64,000 nt of DNA from contig NZ_LMLA01000007.1 in the NCBI RefSeq assembly GCF_001421765.1, positions 397,510 to 461,509 of the forward strand. The letters are read 5' to 3'. A model generated the notes under the pieces. That model did not search any database, was not told the origin of the DNA, and saw nothing but the letters and a program-made list of their open reading frames with translations. The stretch is from Sphingomonas sp. Leaf32 (GTDB taxonomy: Bacteria; Pseudomonadota; Alphaproteobacteria; Sphingomonadales; Sphingomonadaceae). The translations under genes and the position numbers were made by a program. Shown one piece after another: positions 1 to 7,958 of this stretch (positions are counted from its first letter, which is position 1; every line of letters begins with the position of its first letter).

Positions 1-300
1 CAGGTGAAGGTCGAGATCCGCGATGCCAACGGCAACCTCGCCCGCGCCGTCTCGCTTGGGAGCCAGCCCGCCGGCATGGTCGATTACCAGTGGGACGGAA
101 AGACCGACGCGGGCACCGCCGCCGGCGCCGGCCCCTACACCATCAGTGTCGCCGCCAGCGATGCCAGCGGACAGGTAGTGAAGGCCCGCAACCTCGCCTG
201 GGCCGGGGTCGCCTCCGTCATGCCCAATGGCGGCAAACCGATGCTGACCCTGTCGGACGGCCAGCAGGTGCTGGCCGATACCGTTCGCAAGATCGCCTGA
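1..300 (+). CDS. flgD: Flagellar hook-capping protein FlgD, C-terminal part
   Basis: The window opens inside this gene; 99 codons remain before the TGA at 298-300. The residues form a beta-rich domain with the pattern of the FlgD Ig-like/TUDOR C-terminal region: a VEIRD start, a YQWDGKTDAGT turn typical of FlgD (usually written WDGxxxxG), then AGPYTISVAA and a final LSDGQQVLADTVRKI strand. FlgD is the scaffold that caps the growing hook and is needed for FlgE polymerisation. Its position 41 bases before flgE fits. The N-terminal half, with the hook-assembly segment, lies outside the window, so its length and start cannot be given. Confidence 0.9.
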   Translation, partial: QVKVEIRDANGNLARAVSLGSQPAGMVDYQWDGKTDAGTAAGAGPYTISVAASDASGQVVKARNLAWAGVASVMPNGGKPMLTLSDGQQVLADTVRKIA

Positions 301-341
301 TTTCCAACCCTTTCATCTGAATTATCGCAGGAGCAAACCGC

Positions 342-1640
342 ATGTCGTTCTACACTTCGCTCTCCGGTCTGAAGGCTTCGCAGGTCGACATGGCGTCGAT
401 CTCGCACAACCTCGCCAACGTCGGCACCACCGGCTTCAAGAAGAGCCGCGCCGAATTCGCCGACGTGATCGCGTCCAACCTGTCGGTCGCGCCGACGCAG
501 ATGGTCGGGTCGGGTACCGTGGTGAAGGGCAACCGCCAGCAGTTCGGCGAAGGCAACCTCGTCCAGTCGTCCTCGTCGCTCGACATCGCGATCGCCGGCG
601 ACGGCTTCCTCGCGCTGAAGCAGGACCCGACCAAGGACGGCCTGACCTTCACCCGCAACGGCTCGCTGCGCGTCGATTCGAACCAGTTCGTCACCGATGC
701 GCAGGGCGCGCGGTTGCAGGTCTATCCGGTCGACGGGTCGGGTAACGTTGTCGCCACGACCCGCGCGTCGCTTACCGATCTCGTGCTGGCGGGGACGTCG
801 GGTAAGCCGGAAGGTACCGAGAACGTCACGCTGGGCACGAACATGAACGCCCGCTCGGTCGTGCCGTCGACCGCTGCGTTCAGCCGGTTCGATGCGACCA
901 GCTACAATGAATCGATCGCCACTACCGTCTATGACGGTGCGGGCAACCCGATGACCATGACCACCTATCTCAAGCGGACGACCGCGCCGAACGCCGATCC
1001 GACGAACCTGTCGAGCACCTGGGAAGCCTATAGCTTCGTCGGCGATCAGCAGATGACCACCGGCGGCGGTGTGGGCAAGTCGGTGCAGTTCTCGTTCGAC
1101 GCGACGGGCAAGATCAACGTCGATGCGGGCGGCGCGGCGCAGGCGGTGACGACGACGTTCGATTCGTTCATGCCCGCCAGCGGCATCGCGCAGCAGCAGA
1201 TCAAGCTGACGCTGCCGACGACGACGGTCGCATCGACCAAGCCGTTCAAGGTCGACACCCAGCAGCAGGACGGCATCGCCGTCGGCCGGTTGCAGGGCGT
1301 GACGATCAACGAAAAGGGCATCGTCACCGCCAGCTATTCGAACGGCGATACCAAGGCGCTGGGCCAGGTCGCGATCGTCAACTTCTCGAACTCGGCGGGT
1401 CTTCGCCAGATGGGCAACAGCAACTGGCAGGCGACCGGCCTGTCGGGCGACCCCAGCTTCGCCAGCTCGGGCGAAAACGGCGCGGGTTCGCTGATGTCGG
1501 GCATGATCGAAGGATCGAACGTCGACATCACCGAGGAACTGGTCAGCCTGATCGCCGCACAGCGCAACTTCCAGGCGAACTCGAAGGCGCTCGATACCTC
1601 GAACCAGATCACGCGGTCGATCCTCGACCTGCGGGCGTAA
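342..1640 (+). CDS. flgE: Flagellar hook protein FlgE
   Basis: A 432-residue protein of the flagellar hook/rod family. The N terminus has the family signature (SLSGLKASQ near residue 7, then SHNLANVGTTGFK around 20-35). The C terminus has SNVDITEELVSLIAAQRNFQANSKAL, shown here only as the SNV and AQRNFQ parts of the conserved D0 helix pair. The long variable centre with a threonine-rich composition fits FlgE rather than the shorter FlgF and FlgG. FlgE builds the curved hook outside the outer membrane after export by the flagellar type III system. A clear ribosome site (CAGGAG) precedes the ATG. It follows flgD closely and is separated from flgF by a candidate sigma-54 promoter. Confidence 0.95.
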   Translation: MSFYTSLSGLKASQVDMASISHNLANVGTTGFKKSRAEFADVIASNLSVAPTQMVGSGTVVKGNRQQFGEGNLVQSSSSLDIAIAGDGFLALKQDPTKDGLTFTRNGSLRVDSNQFVTDAQGARLQVYPVDGSGNVVATTRASLTDLVLAGTSGKPEGTENVTLGTNMNARSVVPSTAAFSRFDATSYNESIATTVYDGAGNPMTMTTYLKRTTAPNADPTNLSSTWEAYSFVGDQQMTTGGGVGKSVQFSFDATGKINVDAGGAAQAVTTTFDSFMPASGIAQQQIKLTLPTTTVASTKPFKVDTQQQDGIAVGRLQGVTINEKGIVTASYSNGDTKALGQVAIVNFSNSAGLRQMGNSNWQATGLSGDPSFASSGENGAGSLMSGMIEGSNVDITEELVSLIAAQRNFQANSKALDTSNQITRSILDLRA

Positions 1641-1650
1641 CGCATGAAAC

Positions 1651-1666
1651 TGGCATGACCCTTGCT
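1651..1666 (+). promoter_or_regulatory. Candidate sigma-54 promoter before flgF
   Basis: The 16 bases read TGGCATG-ACCC-TTGCT. This matches the -24/-12 consensus TGGCAYG-N4-TTGCW, with exactly ten bases between the invariant GG and GC. The start of transcription would fall near 1677, about 20 bases before the flgF ATG at 1698, leaving room for the GGGAGG ribosome site. Class II/III flagellar genes in related alphaproteobacteria are often RpoN dependent. The match is seen directly; its use is inferred. Confidence 0.75.
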
Positions 1667-1697
1667 ATGTAGCGAGGGTCATTCTTGGGAGGTTTCG

Positions 1698-2450
1698 ATG
1701 GACCGGCTGGTCTACACCGCAATGTCGGGGATGCGCGGCCACATGGCGTCGCAGGCGACGATCGCGAACAACATCGCGAACGCCTCGACGATCGGGTATC
1801 GCGCGGACAAGGTCGATTTCGAACAGTTGTTGCTGAAGGGCAAGAACGGCGAACTCGAAACCCGCTCGCCCTCTTCCGAAGAGGTGCGCGACATGGACCG
1901 CCGGGCCGGTTCGATCCTCGCCACCGGCCGCCCGCTCGACATCGCGATGGAAGGCGACAGCTGGATGGCGGTGCAGGGCCTCGACGGCACCGAAGCCTAT
2001 ACGCGACGCGGCGACCTGCAGGTTTCTGCCGCCGGCACGCTGGAAACCGGCGATCGCTTGCCGGTCATGGGGGCCGCCGGGCCGATCACCGTGCCCCCCT
2101 ACCAGTCGATCTCCGTCACCGCCGATGGCCGGGTGATGATCGTGCCGCAGGGCGCGGCCCCCGGCACGCCGGACCAGGAAGTCGGCCAGATCAAGCTGGC
2201 GAGCACCGCCGGCAGCCAGACGGTCAAGGGCATCGACAACCTGCTGCACGTGCGCGGCGGCGGCGTCCTGCCCGGCGACATGACCGCCAAGGTGCGCTCC
2301 GGCTCGCTCGAACAATCGAACGTCAACATGACCCAGGCGCTGGTCGACATGATCGAGAACCAGCGGTCGTACGAAGTGCAGGCGGGCATGTTGAAGCAGG
2401 CGAAGGAGATGGATGAATCCTCCGCCAACCTGATGCGCGTCCAGAGTTAA
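1698..2450 (+). CDS. flgF: Flagellar proximal rod protein FlgF
   Basis: A 250-residue rod protein. The N terminus carries the rod/hook signature (YTAMSGMRGHMASQATIANNI). The C terminus carries SNVNMTQALVDMIENQRSYE, the conserved D0 helix. An upstream in-frame ATG at 1662 lies inside the sigma-54 -12 element, so I place the start at 1698, seven bases after GGGAGG. FlgF is one of the proximal rod subunits joining the MS-ring to the distal rod. It lies directly before flgG, the usual order, and its length is typical. It would be the first gene of the flgFGHIJKL transcript from the promoter at 1651. Confidence 0.93.
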   Translation: MDRLVYTAMSGMRGHMASQATIANNIANASTIGYRADKVDFEQLLLKGKNGELETRSPSSEEVRDMDRRAGSILATGRPLDIAMEGDSWMAVQGLDGTEAYTRRGDLQVSAAGTLETGDRLPVMGAAGPITVPPYQSISVTADGRVMIVPQGAAPGTPDQEVGQIKLASTAGSQTVKGIDNLLHVRGGGVLPGDMTAKVRSGSLEQSNVNMTQALVDMIENQRSYEVQAGMLKQAKEMDESSANLMRVQS

Positions 2451-2462
2451 GAGGAAGACACC

Positions 2463-3251
2463 ATGGCCAATGCCGCACTCCACATCGCCCGCACCGGGCT
2501 GGACGCGCAGGACACGCGGATGCGTGTCATCTCGAACAACCTGGCGAACGTCAACACGACCGGGTTCAAGCGCGACCGCGCCTCGTTCGAGACGCTGAGC
2601 TACCAGATCGTCACCGCACAGGGCGCCGCCTCCACCGCCGAATCGCGCTATGCGACCGGCCTGAACCTCGGCACCGGCGTCAAGGTGCAGGGCACGGCCA
2701 GCATTCAGACGCAGGGGTCGCTGTCGTCGACCGGCAACGCGCTCGACGTGGCGCTCGAAGGCGAAGGCTATTTTCAGGTGCAGCTGCCCGGCGGGCAGCT
2801 GGGCTATACTCGCGCCGGCAACTTCACCCGCTCGCCCGAAGGGATGCTGGTCACGACCGAAGGCTATCAGGTGATGCCCGGCATCACCCTGCCCGAAGGC
2901 GCTACCTCGATCACCATCGGTGGCGACGGCACGGTCAGCGCGACCATCCCGAACCAGACCGAAGCGACGCCGATCGGCCAGATTCAGGTGACGACCTTCG
3001 CCAATTCGGCGGGCCTGCAACCGGTCGGCGACAATTTCCTGATCGAAACCGGCGCATCGGGCGCGGCGCAGACCGGCGTCGCCGGTTTGGATGGTCGTGC
3101 CCGCATCCGTCAGGGGATGCTGGAAGGATCGAACGTGAACGTCGTCGAGGAACTCGTCGACATGATCGAGACGCAACGCGCCTATGAGGTCAATTCCAAG
3201 ATGATCTCGGCCACCGACGAAATGCTGAAATATGTCAACCAGAACATCTGA
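2463..3251 (+). CDS. flgG: Flagellar distal rod protein FlgG
   Basis: A 262-residue protein, the usual FlgG length. The N-terminal region has the signature RTGLDAQDTRMRVISNNLANVNTTGFKR (only the NNLANVNTTGFKR part is strictly conserved). The centre contains the GYFQV and YTRAGNFTRS motifs typical of FlgG. The C terminus ends with SNVNVVEELVDMIETQRAYE and a short tail. FlgG forms the distal rod crossing the periplasm inside the P and L rings. The ATG follows a GAGGAAGAC ribosome site. The last 20 bases overlap the flgH start, so flgG and flgH are probably translationally coupled. Confidence 0.95.
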   Translation: MANAALHIARTGLDAQDTRMRVISNNLANVNTTGFKRDRASFETLSYQIVTAQGAASTAESRYATGLNLGTGVKVQGTASIQTQGSLSSTGNALDVALEGEGYFQVQLPGGQLGYTRAGNFTRSPEGMLVTTEGYQVMPGITLPEGATSITIGGDGTVSATIPNQTEATPIGQIQVTTFANSAGLQPVGDNFLIETGASGAAQTGVAGLDGRARIRQGMLEGSNVNVVEELVDMIETQRAYEVNSKMISATDEMLKYVNQNI

Positions 3252-3921
3252 GGCCGCGCGCGCCTTCGCGCTCACCGCGGTCGTGCTGGCGGCAATGCCG
3301 GCAAGCGCCCGCCCCCTGTTCGGCAGGAAATTGCCGCCGGAGGATTATTCGGCCTCGCGCGCCACGCCGCCGGTGGCCACGGTCGTCGCGACCGGTGCGA
3401 TCTTTCAGGCCGACCAGGGCTATGCCGCGCTGTACGAAGGCTGGCGCGCCAAGAAGGTCGGCGACCCGCTGACCATCGTGCTGGTCGAACGCACCAGTGC
3501 GTCGAAGTCGGCCGGGTCCAAGCTGGACAGCTCGGGCGGCTTTTCGATCACGCCGCCCTCAGTCGGGCCGCTGTCGTTCGACCCGAACATCGCCAAGGCG
3601 TCGGGCGGCCGCAATTTCGGCGGTACGGGCACGGCGGACCAGACCAACGCGCTGTCGGGCGAACTGTCGGTGACCATCGCCGAAGTCTATCCCAACGGCA
3701 CCATGCTGGTGCAGGGGCGCAAGCAGGTGACGCTCAATCGCGGCGACGAATTCGTCGCGATCAAGGGCATCGTCCGCATGGCCGATGTCGATGCCAACAA
3801 CCGCGTGCCGTCGACCCGCGTCGCCGATGCCCGCATTTCCTACACCGGCAAGGGCGATGTCGCCCGCGCCAGCCGGCAGGGGTGGCTCAGCCGCTTCTTC
3901 CAGGTCGTCAGCCCGTTCTAG
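3232..3921 (+). CDS. flgH: Flagellar L-ring protein FlgH without lipobox
   Basis: A 229-residue L-ring protein. After a signal-like N terminus (charged head, then ALTAVVLAAMPASA) come the FlgH features: LYEGWRAKKVGDPLTIVL, the serine/glycine-rich linker, GELSVTIAEVYPNGTMLVQG and the GIVRMADVD ring motif. FlgH is normally a lipoprotein of the outer membrane. This one has no cysteine anywhere, so the predicted processing is by signal peptidase I after PASA and no lipid anchor can form. The ATG at 3232 overlaps flgG by 20 bases; no downstream start would keep the signal segment. flgI follows after nine bases. Identity as FlgH is firm; the unlipidated state is inferred from the missing Cys. Confidence 0.93.
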   Translation: MSTRTSEAARAFALTAVVLAAMPASARPLFGRKLPPEDYSASRATPPVATVVATGAIFQADQGYAALYEGWRAKKVGDPLTIVLVERTSASKSAGSKLDSSGGFSITPPSVGPLSFDPNIAKASGGRNFGGTGTADQTNALSGELSVTIAEVYPNGTMLVQGRKQVTLNRGDEFVAIKGIVRMADVDANNRVPSTRVADARISYTGKGDVARASRQGWLSRFFQVVSPF

Positions 3922-3930
3922 GGACAGCCC

Positions 3931-5025
3931 ATGCGCCTCCTGCTCGCTTTCCTTGCCGCCGCCTTCCTGATGGTCCAGCCCGCTGCGGCCGAACGGGTCA
4001 AGGACCTCGGCCGCTTCCAGGGCATCCGCTCCAACCAGCTGACCGGCTACGGCATCGTCGTCGGCCTTCCCGGTACGGGTGACGACAATCTCGAATATAC
4101 CGTGCAGTCGGTGAAGGCGATCACGTCGCGCATGGGGCTGCAACTGCCGCAGGGGATCAACCCGGGCCTGAAGAACGCGGCGGTGGTGATGATTACCGCC
4201 GAACTGCCCGCCTTTGCCAAGCCCGGCCAGCGGATCGACGTCACCGTCGCCTCGATGGGCAAGGCCAAGAGCCTGCGCGGTGGCGCGCTGGTGATGACCC
4301 CACTGATGGGTGCCGACGGACAGATATATGCGATGGCGCAGGGCAACCTGGCGGTCGGCGGTCTGGGTGCCGAGGGTGCCGATGGGTCGAAGATCGTCGT
4401 CAACATCCCGTCCGCCGGCCGCATTCCCGATGGGGCGACGGTCGAACGTACGGTCGACACCGGCTTCGCCACCGCGCCCACGCTGACCTTCAACCTCGCC
4501 CAGGCCGATTTCACCACGGCGCAGAATGTCGCGGGGGCGATCAACCGTCGCTTCGGCGCCGGCACCGCAACCGCGATCGACGCGGTATCGGTGGCGATGC
4601 GTGCGGCGCCGGGAGCCGATACCCGCTCGATGCTGATGAGCGAGGTCGAGAACCTCGCCGTCGAATCCGCCGAAACCGCCGCGCGCGTCATCGTCAACGC
4701 CCGTACCGGCACCGTCGTCATCAACTCGGCGGTGCGCGTGTCTCCCTCGGCCGTGACCCATGGCAAGCTGACCGTGAAGATCGACGAGAACCAGCGCGTC
4801 AGCCAGCCCGCGCCCTTGAGTCAGGGCCAGACCGCCGTCGAACAGAAGAGTGGCGTGACGATCGAGCAGGAGGTGAAGCCGATGTTCGTCCTGGCACCCG
4901 GTCCCAAGCTCGCCGATGTGGTAAAGGCGATCAACGCGATCGGCGCGTCGCCGGCCGATCTGGTCGCCATCCTTGAGGCGCTGAAGGAATCGGGCGCGCT
5001 CAAGGCCGAGCTGGTGGTCCTGTGA
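3931..5025 (+). CDS. flgI: Flagellar P-ring protein FlgI
   Basis: A 364-residue periplasmic P-ring subunit. A typical signal peptide (MRLLLAFLAAAFLMVQPAAA) is followed by ERVKDLGRFQGIRSNQL and GYGIVVGLPGTGD, the standard FlgI mature N terminus. Later parts show the conserved asymmetric ring sequence with LRGGALVMTPLMGADGQ and, at the C terminus, DVVKAINAIGASPADLVAIL followed by LKESGALKAEL. FlgI polymerises around the rod in the peptidoglycan layer, with FlgH above it. Length is normal for the family. Its stop overlaps the GTG start of the following flgJ gene (GTGA junction). Confidence 0.96.
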   Translation: MRLLLAFLAAAFLMVQPAAAERVKDLGRFQGIRSNQLTGYGIVVGLPGTGDDNLEYTVQSVKAITSRMGLQLPQGINPGLKNAAVVMITAELPAFAKPGQRIDVTVASMGKAKSLRGGALVMTPLMGADGQIYAMAQGNLAVGGLGAEGADGSKIVVNIPSAGRIPDGATVERTVDTGFATAPTLTFNLAQADFTTAQNVAGAINRRFGAGTATAIDAVSVAMRAAPGADTRSMLMSEVENLAVESAETAARVIVNARTGTVVINSAVRVSPSAVTHGKLTVKIDENQRVSQPAPLSQGQTAVEQKSGVTIEQEVKPMFVLAPGPKLADVVKAINAIGASPADLVAILEALKESGALKAELVVL

Positions 5026-5381
5026 GCATGATCGGCGCGACGACCGGCATCGGGGTCGACACCAGCCGCACCGGCACCAAGGAGAATCTGAAGGCCGCCG
5101 GCCAGCGGTTCGAAGCGGTCTTCACCGGCATGATGCTGAAATCGATGCGCCAGGCGAAGCTGGCGGACGGCCTGTTCGAAAACAAGGCCGCCGGCCAGTT
5201 CCGCGACATGTGGGATCAGAAGCTGGCCGAGAACATGGCCGTCACGACCCCCATGGGCATCGGCAAGGCGATGACCGAGTTCCTGGCGAAGGCGCAGAAG
5301 GTTAACGAGGCGGAAACCGCCAATTCGGCGCAAGCTGCGCCGCAACCTGCCGTTAACTCCTCCGAAGGGAAGAGCGGATGA
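5022..5381 (+). CDS. flgJ: FlgJ-type rod-binding protein, no muramidase domain
   Basis: A 119-residue protein that matches only the N-terminal rod-binding (rod cap) half of FlgJ: FEAVFTGMMLKSMRQA and the FRDMWDQKLAENMA helix. The C-terminal glucosaminidase domain found in enterobacterial FlgJ is absent, as is common in alphaproteobacteria, where a separate lytic enzyme does that job. The start is GTG at 5022, overlapping the flgI stop; ATG at 5028 is an alternative that changes two residues. The tail is rich in Ala, Gln and Ser and likely flexible. The gene ends in an ATGA overlap with flgK, supporting one operon. Confidence 0.88.
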   Translation: MSMIGATTGIGVDTSRTGTKENLKAAGQRFEAVFTGMMLKSMRQAKLADGLFENKAAGQFRDMWDQKLAENMAVTTPMGIGKAMTEFLAKAQKVNEAETANSAQAAPQPAVNSSEGKSG

Positions 5382-6715
5382 GCGACCTGCTGTCGATCGG
5401 CGCGAGCGGGGTCAGGGCCTATCAGTCGGCGCTGACCACCACGTCGGATAACATCGCGAATGCCGGCACCCCCGGCTATGTCCGTCGCACGACCTCGCTC
5501 GCCGAGATCGGCGTCGGATCGTCGGTCCAGCTGACCGGCAGCGGCGTGACCGTTGCCGGCATTTCGCGTTCCGCCGACATGTTCCGGTCGGCCGATGTTC
5601 GGCAGACGACGTCCGACGTATCGCGCAGCGATGGCGGCATCGTGTGGATGGAACGGATCGAGGATGCGCTGGGCAGCCGCGCGCTGACGACGCGGATGAC
5701 CGCCTTCTTCAACGCGGCGACCACCCTGTCGGCCGATCCGTCGGCGGACGCGCCGCGCCGGGCGATGCTGGAGGAGGCGGAGAGCGTCGCCCAGTCGTTT
5801 TCGGGCACGATCAAGGCGCTCGACGATGCGTCGGTCAATCTTGACCAGACCGCCGCCAATGCCGCGGAAAAGATTTCGAACAATGCCGCATCGCTCGCCC
5901 GGATCAACGATGGTCTGGCGCGCGTCGCGCGGGGATCGGTCGGCGAGGCGCAATTGCTCGACCAGCGCGACCGGATGCTCGACGAGTTGAGCGAGATGAT
6001 CGACATCGACGTCCAGTTCGACCCGGTCGGCCGGGTGACGGTGCGCGCCGGTGCGGGCGATACCCCGCCGCTGGTCCACGGCATCCAGGCGTCGACCGTG
6101 CGCGTGTGGCGCGACGAGAACAGCAAGCTGCCGGTGTTCGCCGAGATGCGCGACGGCAAGGAAACCGTCCTCACCCCGCGCGGCGGAACGACGGCGGGGA
6201 TGATCGACGGGGCGCAGCGCATCAACGAGATGCGCGACAATGTCGCGACGCTCGCTTCGCAGTTCGTAACGGGGGTCAACGCGGCGTTCGCCGCCGGCGA
6301 GGATGCCGATGGCAATACCGGTGCGGGCAACGCGATGTTCGCGATCGATGCCAATGGCCGCGTCACGCGCGCGTTCGACGACCCGCGCAAGATTGCGGCG
6401 GCGAAGATCGGCAAGGGACCGCGCGACAGCGGCAACCTGGCCGTACTGGCCGAAGCGCGGCGGACCGGCGCGTTCGAGACGAAGGTGGTCGCACTGCAAT
6501 CGAGCAATGGTTCGGCCCTTGCCGCGCGCAAGACCGTTTCCGACGCGCAGGGCGCGATCCGCGATTCGGCGGTCGATGCGCGCGACATGTCGGCCGGCGT
6601 CAATCTAGATCAGGAAGCGGTCAACCTGATGAAGTTCCAGCAGGCGTATCAGGCGTCGAGCCGCGTGATCCAGGTCGCGCGCGAGACGTTCGACGCGATT
6701 CTCGCGATCCGATAG
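5378..6715 (+). CDS. flgK: Hook-filament junction protein FlgK (HAP1)
   Basis: A 445-residue HAP1. The N terminus has the rod/hook/HAP signature with TTSDNIANAGTPGYVRR, and the C terminus has NLDQEAVNLMKFQQAYQASSRVIQ, the shared D0 helix of FlgK. The segment LLDQRDRMLDELSEMIDIDV in the centre is a FlgK hallmark. FlgK forms the first junction layer between hook and filament, with FlgL next. It is on the short side for the family, as the central variable domain is compact. The start overlaps flgJ by four bases (ATGA), and flgL starts eight bases after the stop. Confidence 0.95.
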   Translation: MSDLLSIGASGVRAYQSALTTTSDNIANAGTPGYVRRTTSLAEIGVGSSVQLTGSGVTVAGISRSADMFRSADVRQTTSDVSRSDGGIVWMERIEDALGSRALTTRMTAFFNAATTLSADPSADAPRRAMLEEAESVAQSFSGTIKALDDASVNLDQTAANAAEKISNNAASLARINDGLARVARGSVGEAQLLDQRDRMLDELSEMIDIDVQFDPVGRVTVRAGAGDTPPLVHGIQASTVRVWRDENSKLPVFAEMRDGKETVLTPRGGTTAGMIDGAQRINEMRDNVATLASQFVTGVNAAFAAGEDADGNTGAGNAMFAIDANGRVTRAFDDPRKIAAAKIGKGPRDSGNLAVLAEARRTGAFETKVVALQSSNGSALAARKTVSDAQGAIRDSAVDARDMSAGVNLDQEAVNLMKFQQAYQASSRVIQVARETFDAILAIR

Positions 6716-6723
6716 GACGTATC

Positions 6724-7827
6724 ATGCAGATTTCCACCGCCAGCTTCTACAACCGGTCCGCCGCGCAGATGTCGCGGCTGAACGCCGATCTGAACCGCTA
6801 TCAGACCGAGATGACGACCAAGAAGCTGAACGTCGCGTCGCAGGATTCGACCGCATGGATGATGCTGGGCGGGATCAAGAAGGACGACGCGGATGCAAAG
6901 GCGTTCAGCGCCAACATCACCCTGTCGCGTGGGCTTCTGGCGCAGGCCGACACGGCGCTTGGCAATGTCGACGACCGGCTGGTGCGGGTGCGCGAACTGG
7001 CGACCCGCGCCGCCAACGAAACGCTGAACGACAAGGATCGCACGTCGATTGCAACCGAACTGGGCCAGCTTCGCGAAGGATTGATGGCGCTTGCCAACAC
7101 CCGCGACGTGCGCGGCCATGCCATCTTCGGCGGGGTCGGCGATGTTGCCTTTGCCAAGGATGCCGACGGCGCGATCAAATATACCGGGATCGACGCCACC
7201 GGCGCGACCCTGGTCGATATCGATTCGACCGCGCGGATCCGGATCGGTGATGCGAGCGAGATCCAGGTCGGCATCGACGGCAGCCGCGTCTTCGGCGGTG
7301 CCGCCGGCACGACGGATGTCTTCAAGCTGATCGACGACCTGAAGGCGGCAATGGAGATGCCGCTGACCGCGCCGGCCACGACCGGTGGCACGACCGGGAC
7401 CGGCGGGACCACGGGTGGCACCGGCACCACTGGCGGGACCGGTGGTACGGGCGGCACGACAGGCGGCACTGGCGGGACAGGCGGCACGGGGACGACCGAT
7501 CCGACGGCGACCACGCCGTTCGACGCGGAGGCCGCGCGCAGCAAATATGCGCTGGCGATCAAGTCCGCGCTGGGCAAGCTCGATTCGGCCGAGGCGCAGA
7601 TCACGTCGGCGCGCGCCGCCAACGGCGCACGCGCCGCCCGGCTGGAGATCGAATCGAGCCAGCTCGAATCGGTCGGCATCGATCGGGAAGAAGCGCGCAG
7701 CTCGCTGGAGGACGTCGATATTCCGACGATGACGGTGCAGTTCCAGAAGACGCTGACCATCCTGAACGCGACGCAGGCGACGATCTCCAAGCTCGCGAAC
7801 CTGTCGCTCTTCAACTATCTGAAGTGA
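6724..7827 (+). CDS. flgL: Hook-filament junction protein FlgL (HAP3) with Gly/Thr-rich insert
   Basis: A 367-residue flagellin-like HAP3. N-terminal residues ISTASFYNRSAAQMSRL and the following NRYQTEMTTKKLN match FlgL, as does the C-terminal MTVQFQKTLTILNATQATISKL helix. The start at 6724 follows TAGGACGTATC, whose AGGA is a good ribosome site overlapping the flgK stop; the open frame extends far upstream but that part is a shadow of flgK. An unusual feature is a run of about 40 residues (roughly 219-259) made almost only of Gly and Thr, placed in the surface-exposed variable domain just before the C-terminal helices. The rest of the protein is ordinary. It closes the flg operon. Confidence 0.92.
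   Translation: MQISTASFYNRSAAQMSRLNADLNRYQTEMTTKKLNVASQDSTAWMMLGGIKKDDADAKAFSANITLSRGLLAQADTALGNVDDRLVRVRELATRAANETLNDKDRTSIATELGQLREGLMALANTRDVRGHAIFGGVGDVAFAKDADGAIKYTGIDATGATLVDIDSTARIRIGDASEIQVGIDGSRVFGGAAGTTDVFKLIDDLKAAMEMPLTAPATTGGTTGTGGTTGGTGTTGGTGGTGGTTGGTGGTGGTGTTDPTATTPFDAEAARSKYALAIKSALGKLDSAEAQITSARAANGARAARLEIESSQLESVGIDREEARSSLEDVDIPTMTVQFQKTLTILNATQATISKLANLSLFNYLK
7378..7500 (+). repeat. Degenerate GGC/ACS tandem tract within flgL
   Basis: About 120 bases built from repeated ACC/ACG/GGC/GGG triplets that encode Gly and Thr. The units are short and imperfect (variants of GGCGGCACGACC and GGCACTGGCGGGACC). The tract stays in frame and ends at the ACGACCGATCC boundary. Such a tract can expand or contract by slippage in steps of three bases and so change linker length without breaking the gene. 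Confidence 0.85.
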
Positions 7828-7904
7828 CGGTTTGCGACCGCCTGCACCCCGAATGGGCGTCCGGTAACGATTTCTCGACGTCTATCGCGCACAAGGGGGA
7901 TCAC

Positions 7905-7940
7905 ATGACGCGCCGCGACCGGCGGGGCGCCATTTCGTAA
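7905..7940 (+). other. Possible 11-codon leader ORF before motA
   Basis: Between flgL and motA an ATG at 7905 follows a very strong ribosome site (AAGGGGGATCAC) and opens a frame of 11 codons, many of them Arg, ending in TAA at 7940, eighteen bases before the motA ATG. The motA ATG itself has a weaker site (CAGGGGCAAGCGCC). The frame could be a translated leader or only chance; no function can be assigned from sequence. Confidence 0.35.
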
Positions 7941-7958
7941 CCCAGGGGCAAGCGCCAT

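Noticed and set aside
1665-3275. A 536-codon minus-strand frame opposite flgF and flgG
   Set aside because: It is a shadow of the two rod genes, which have correct signatures at both ends.
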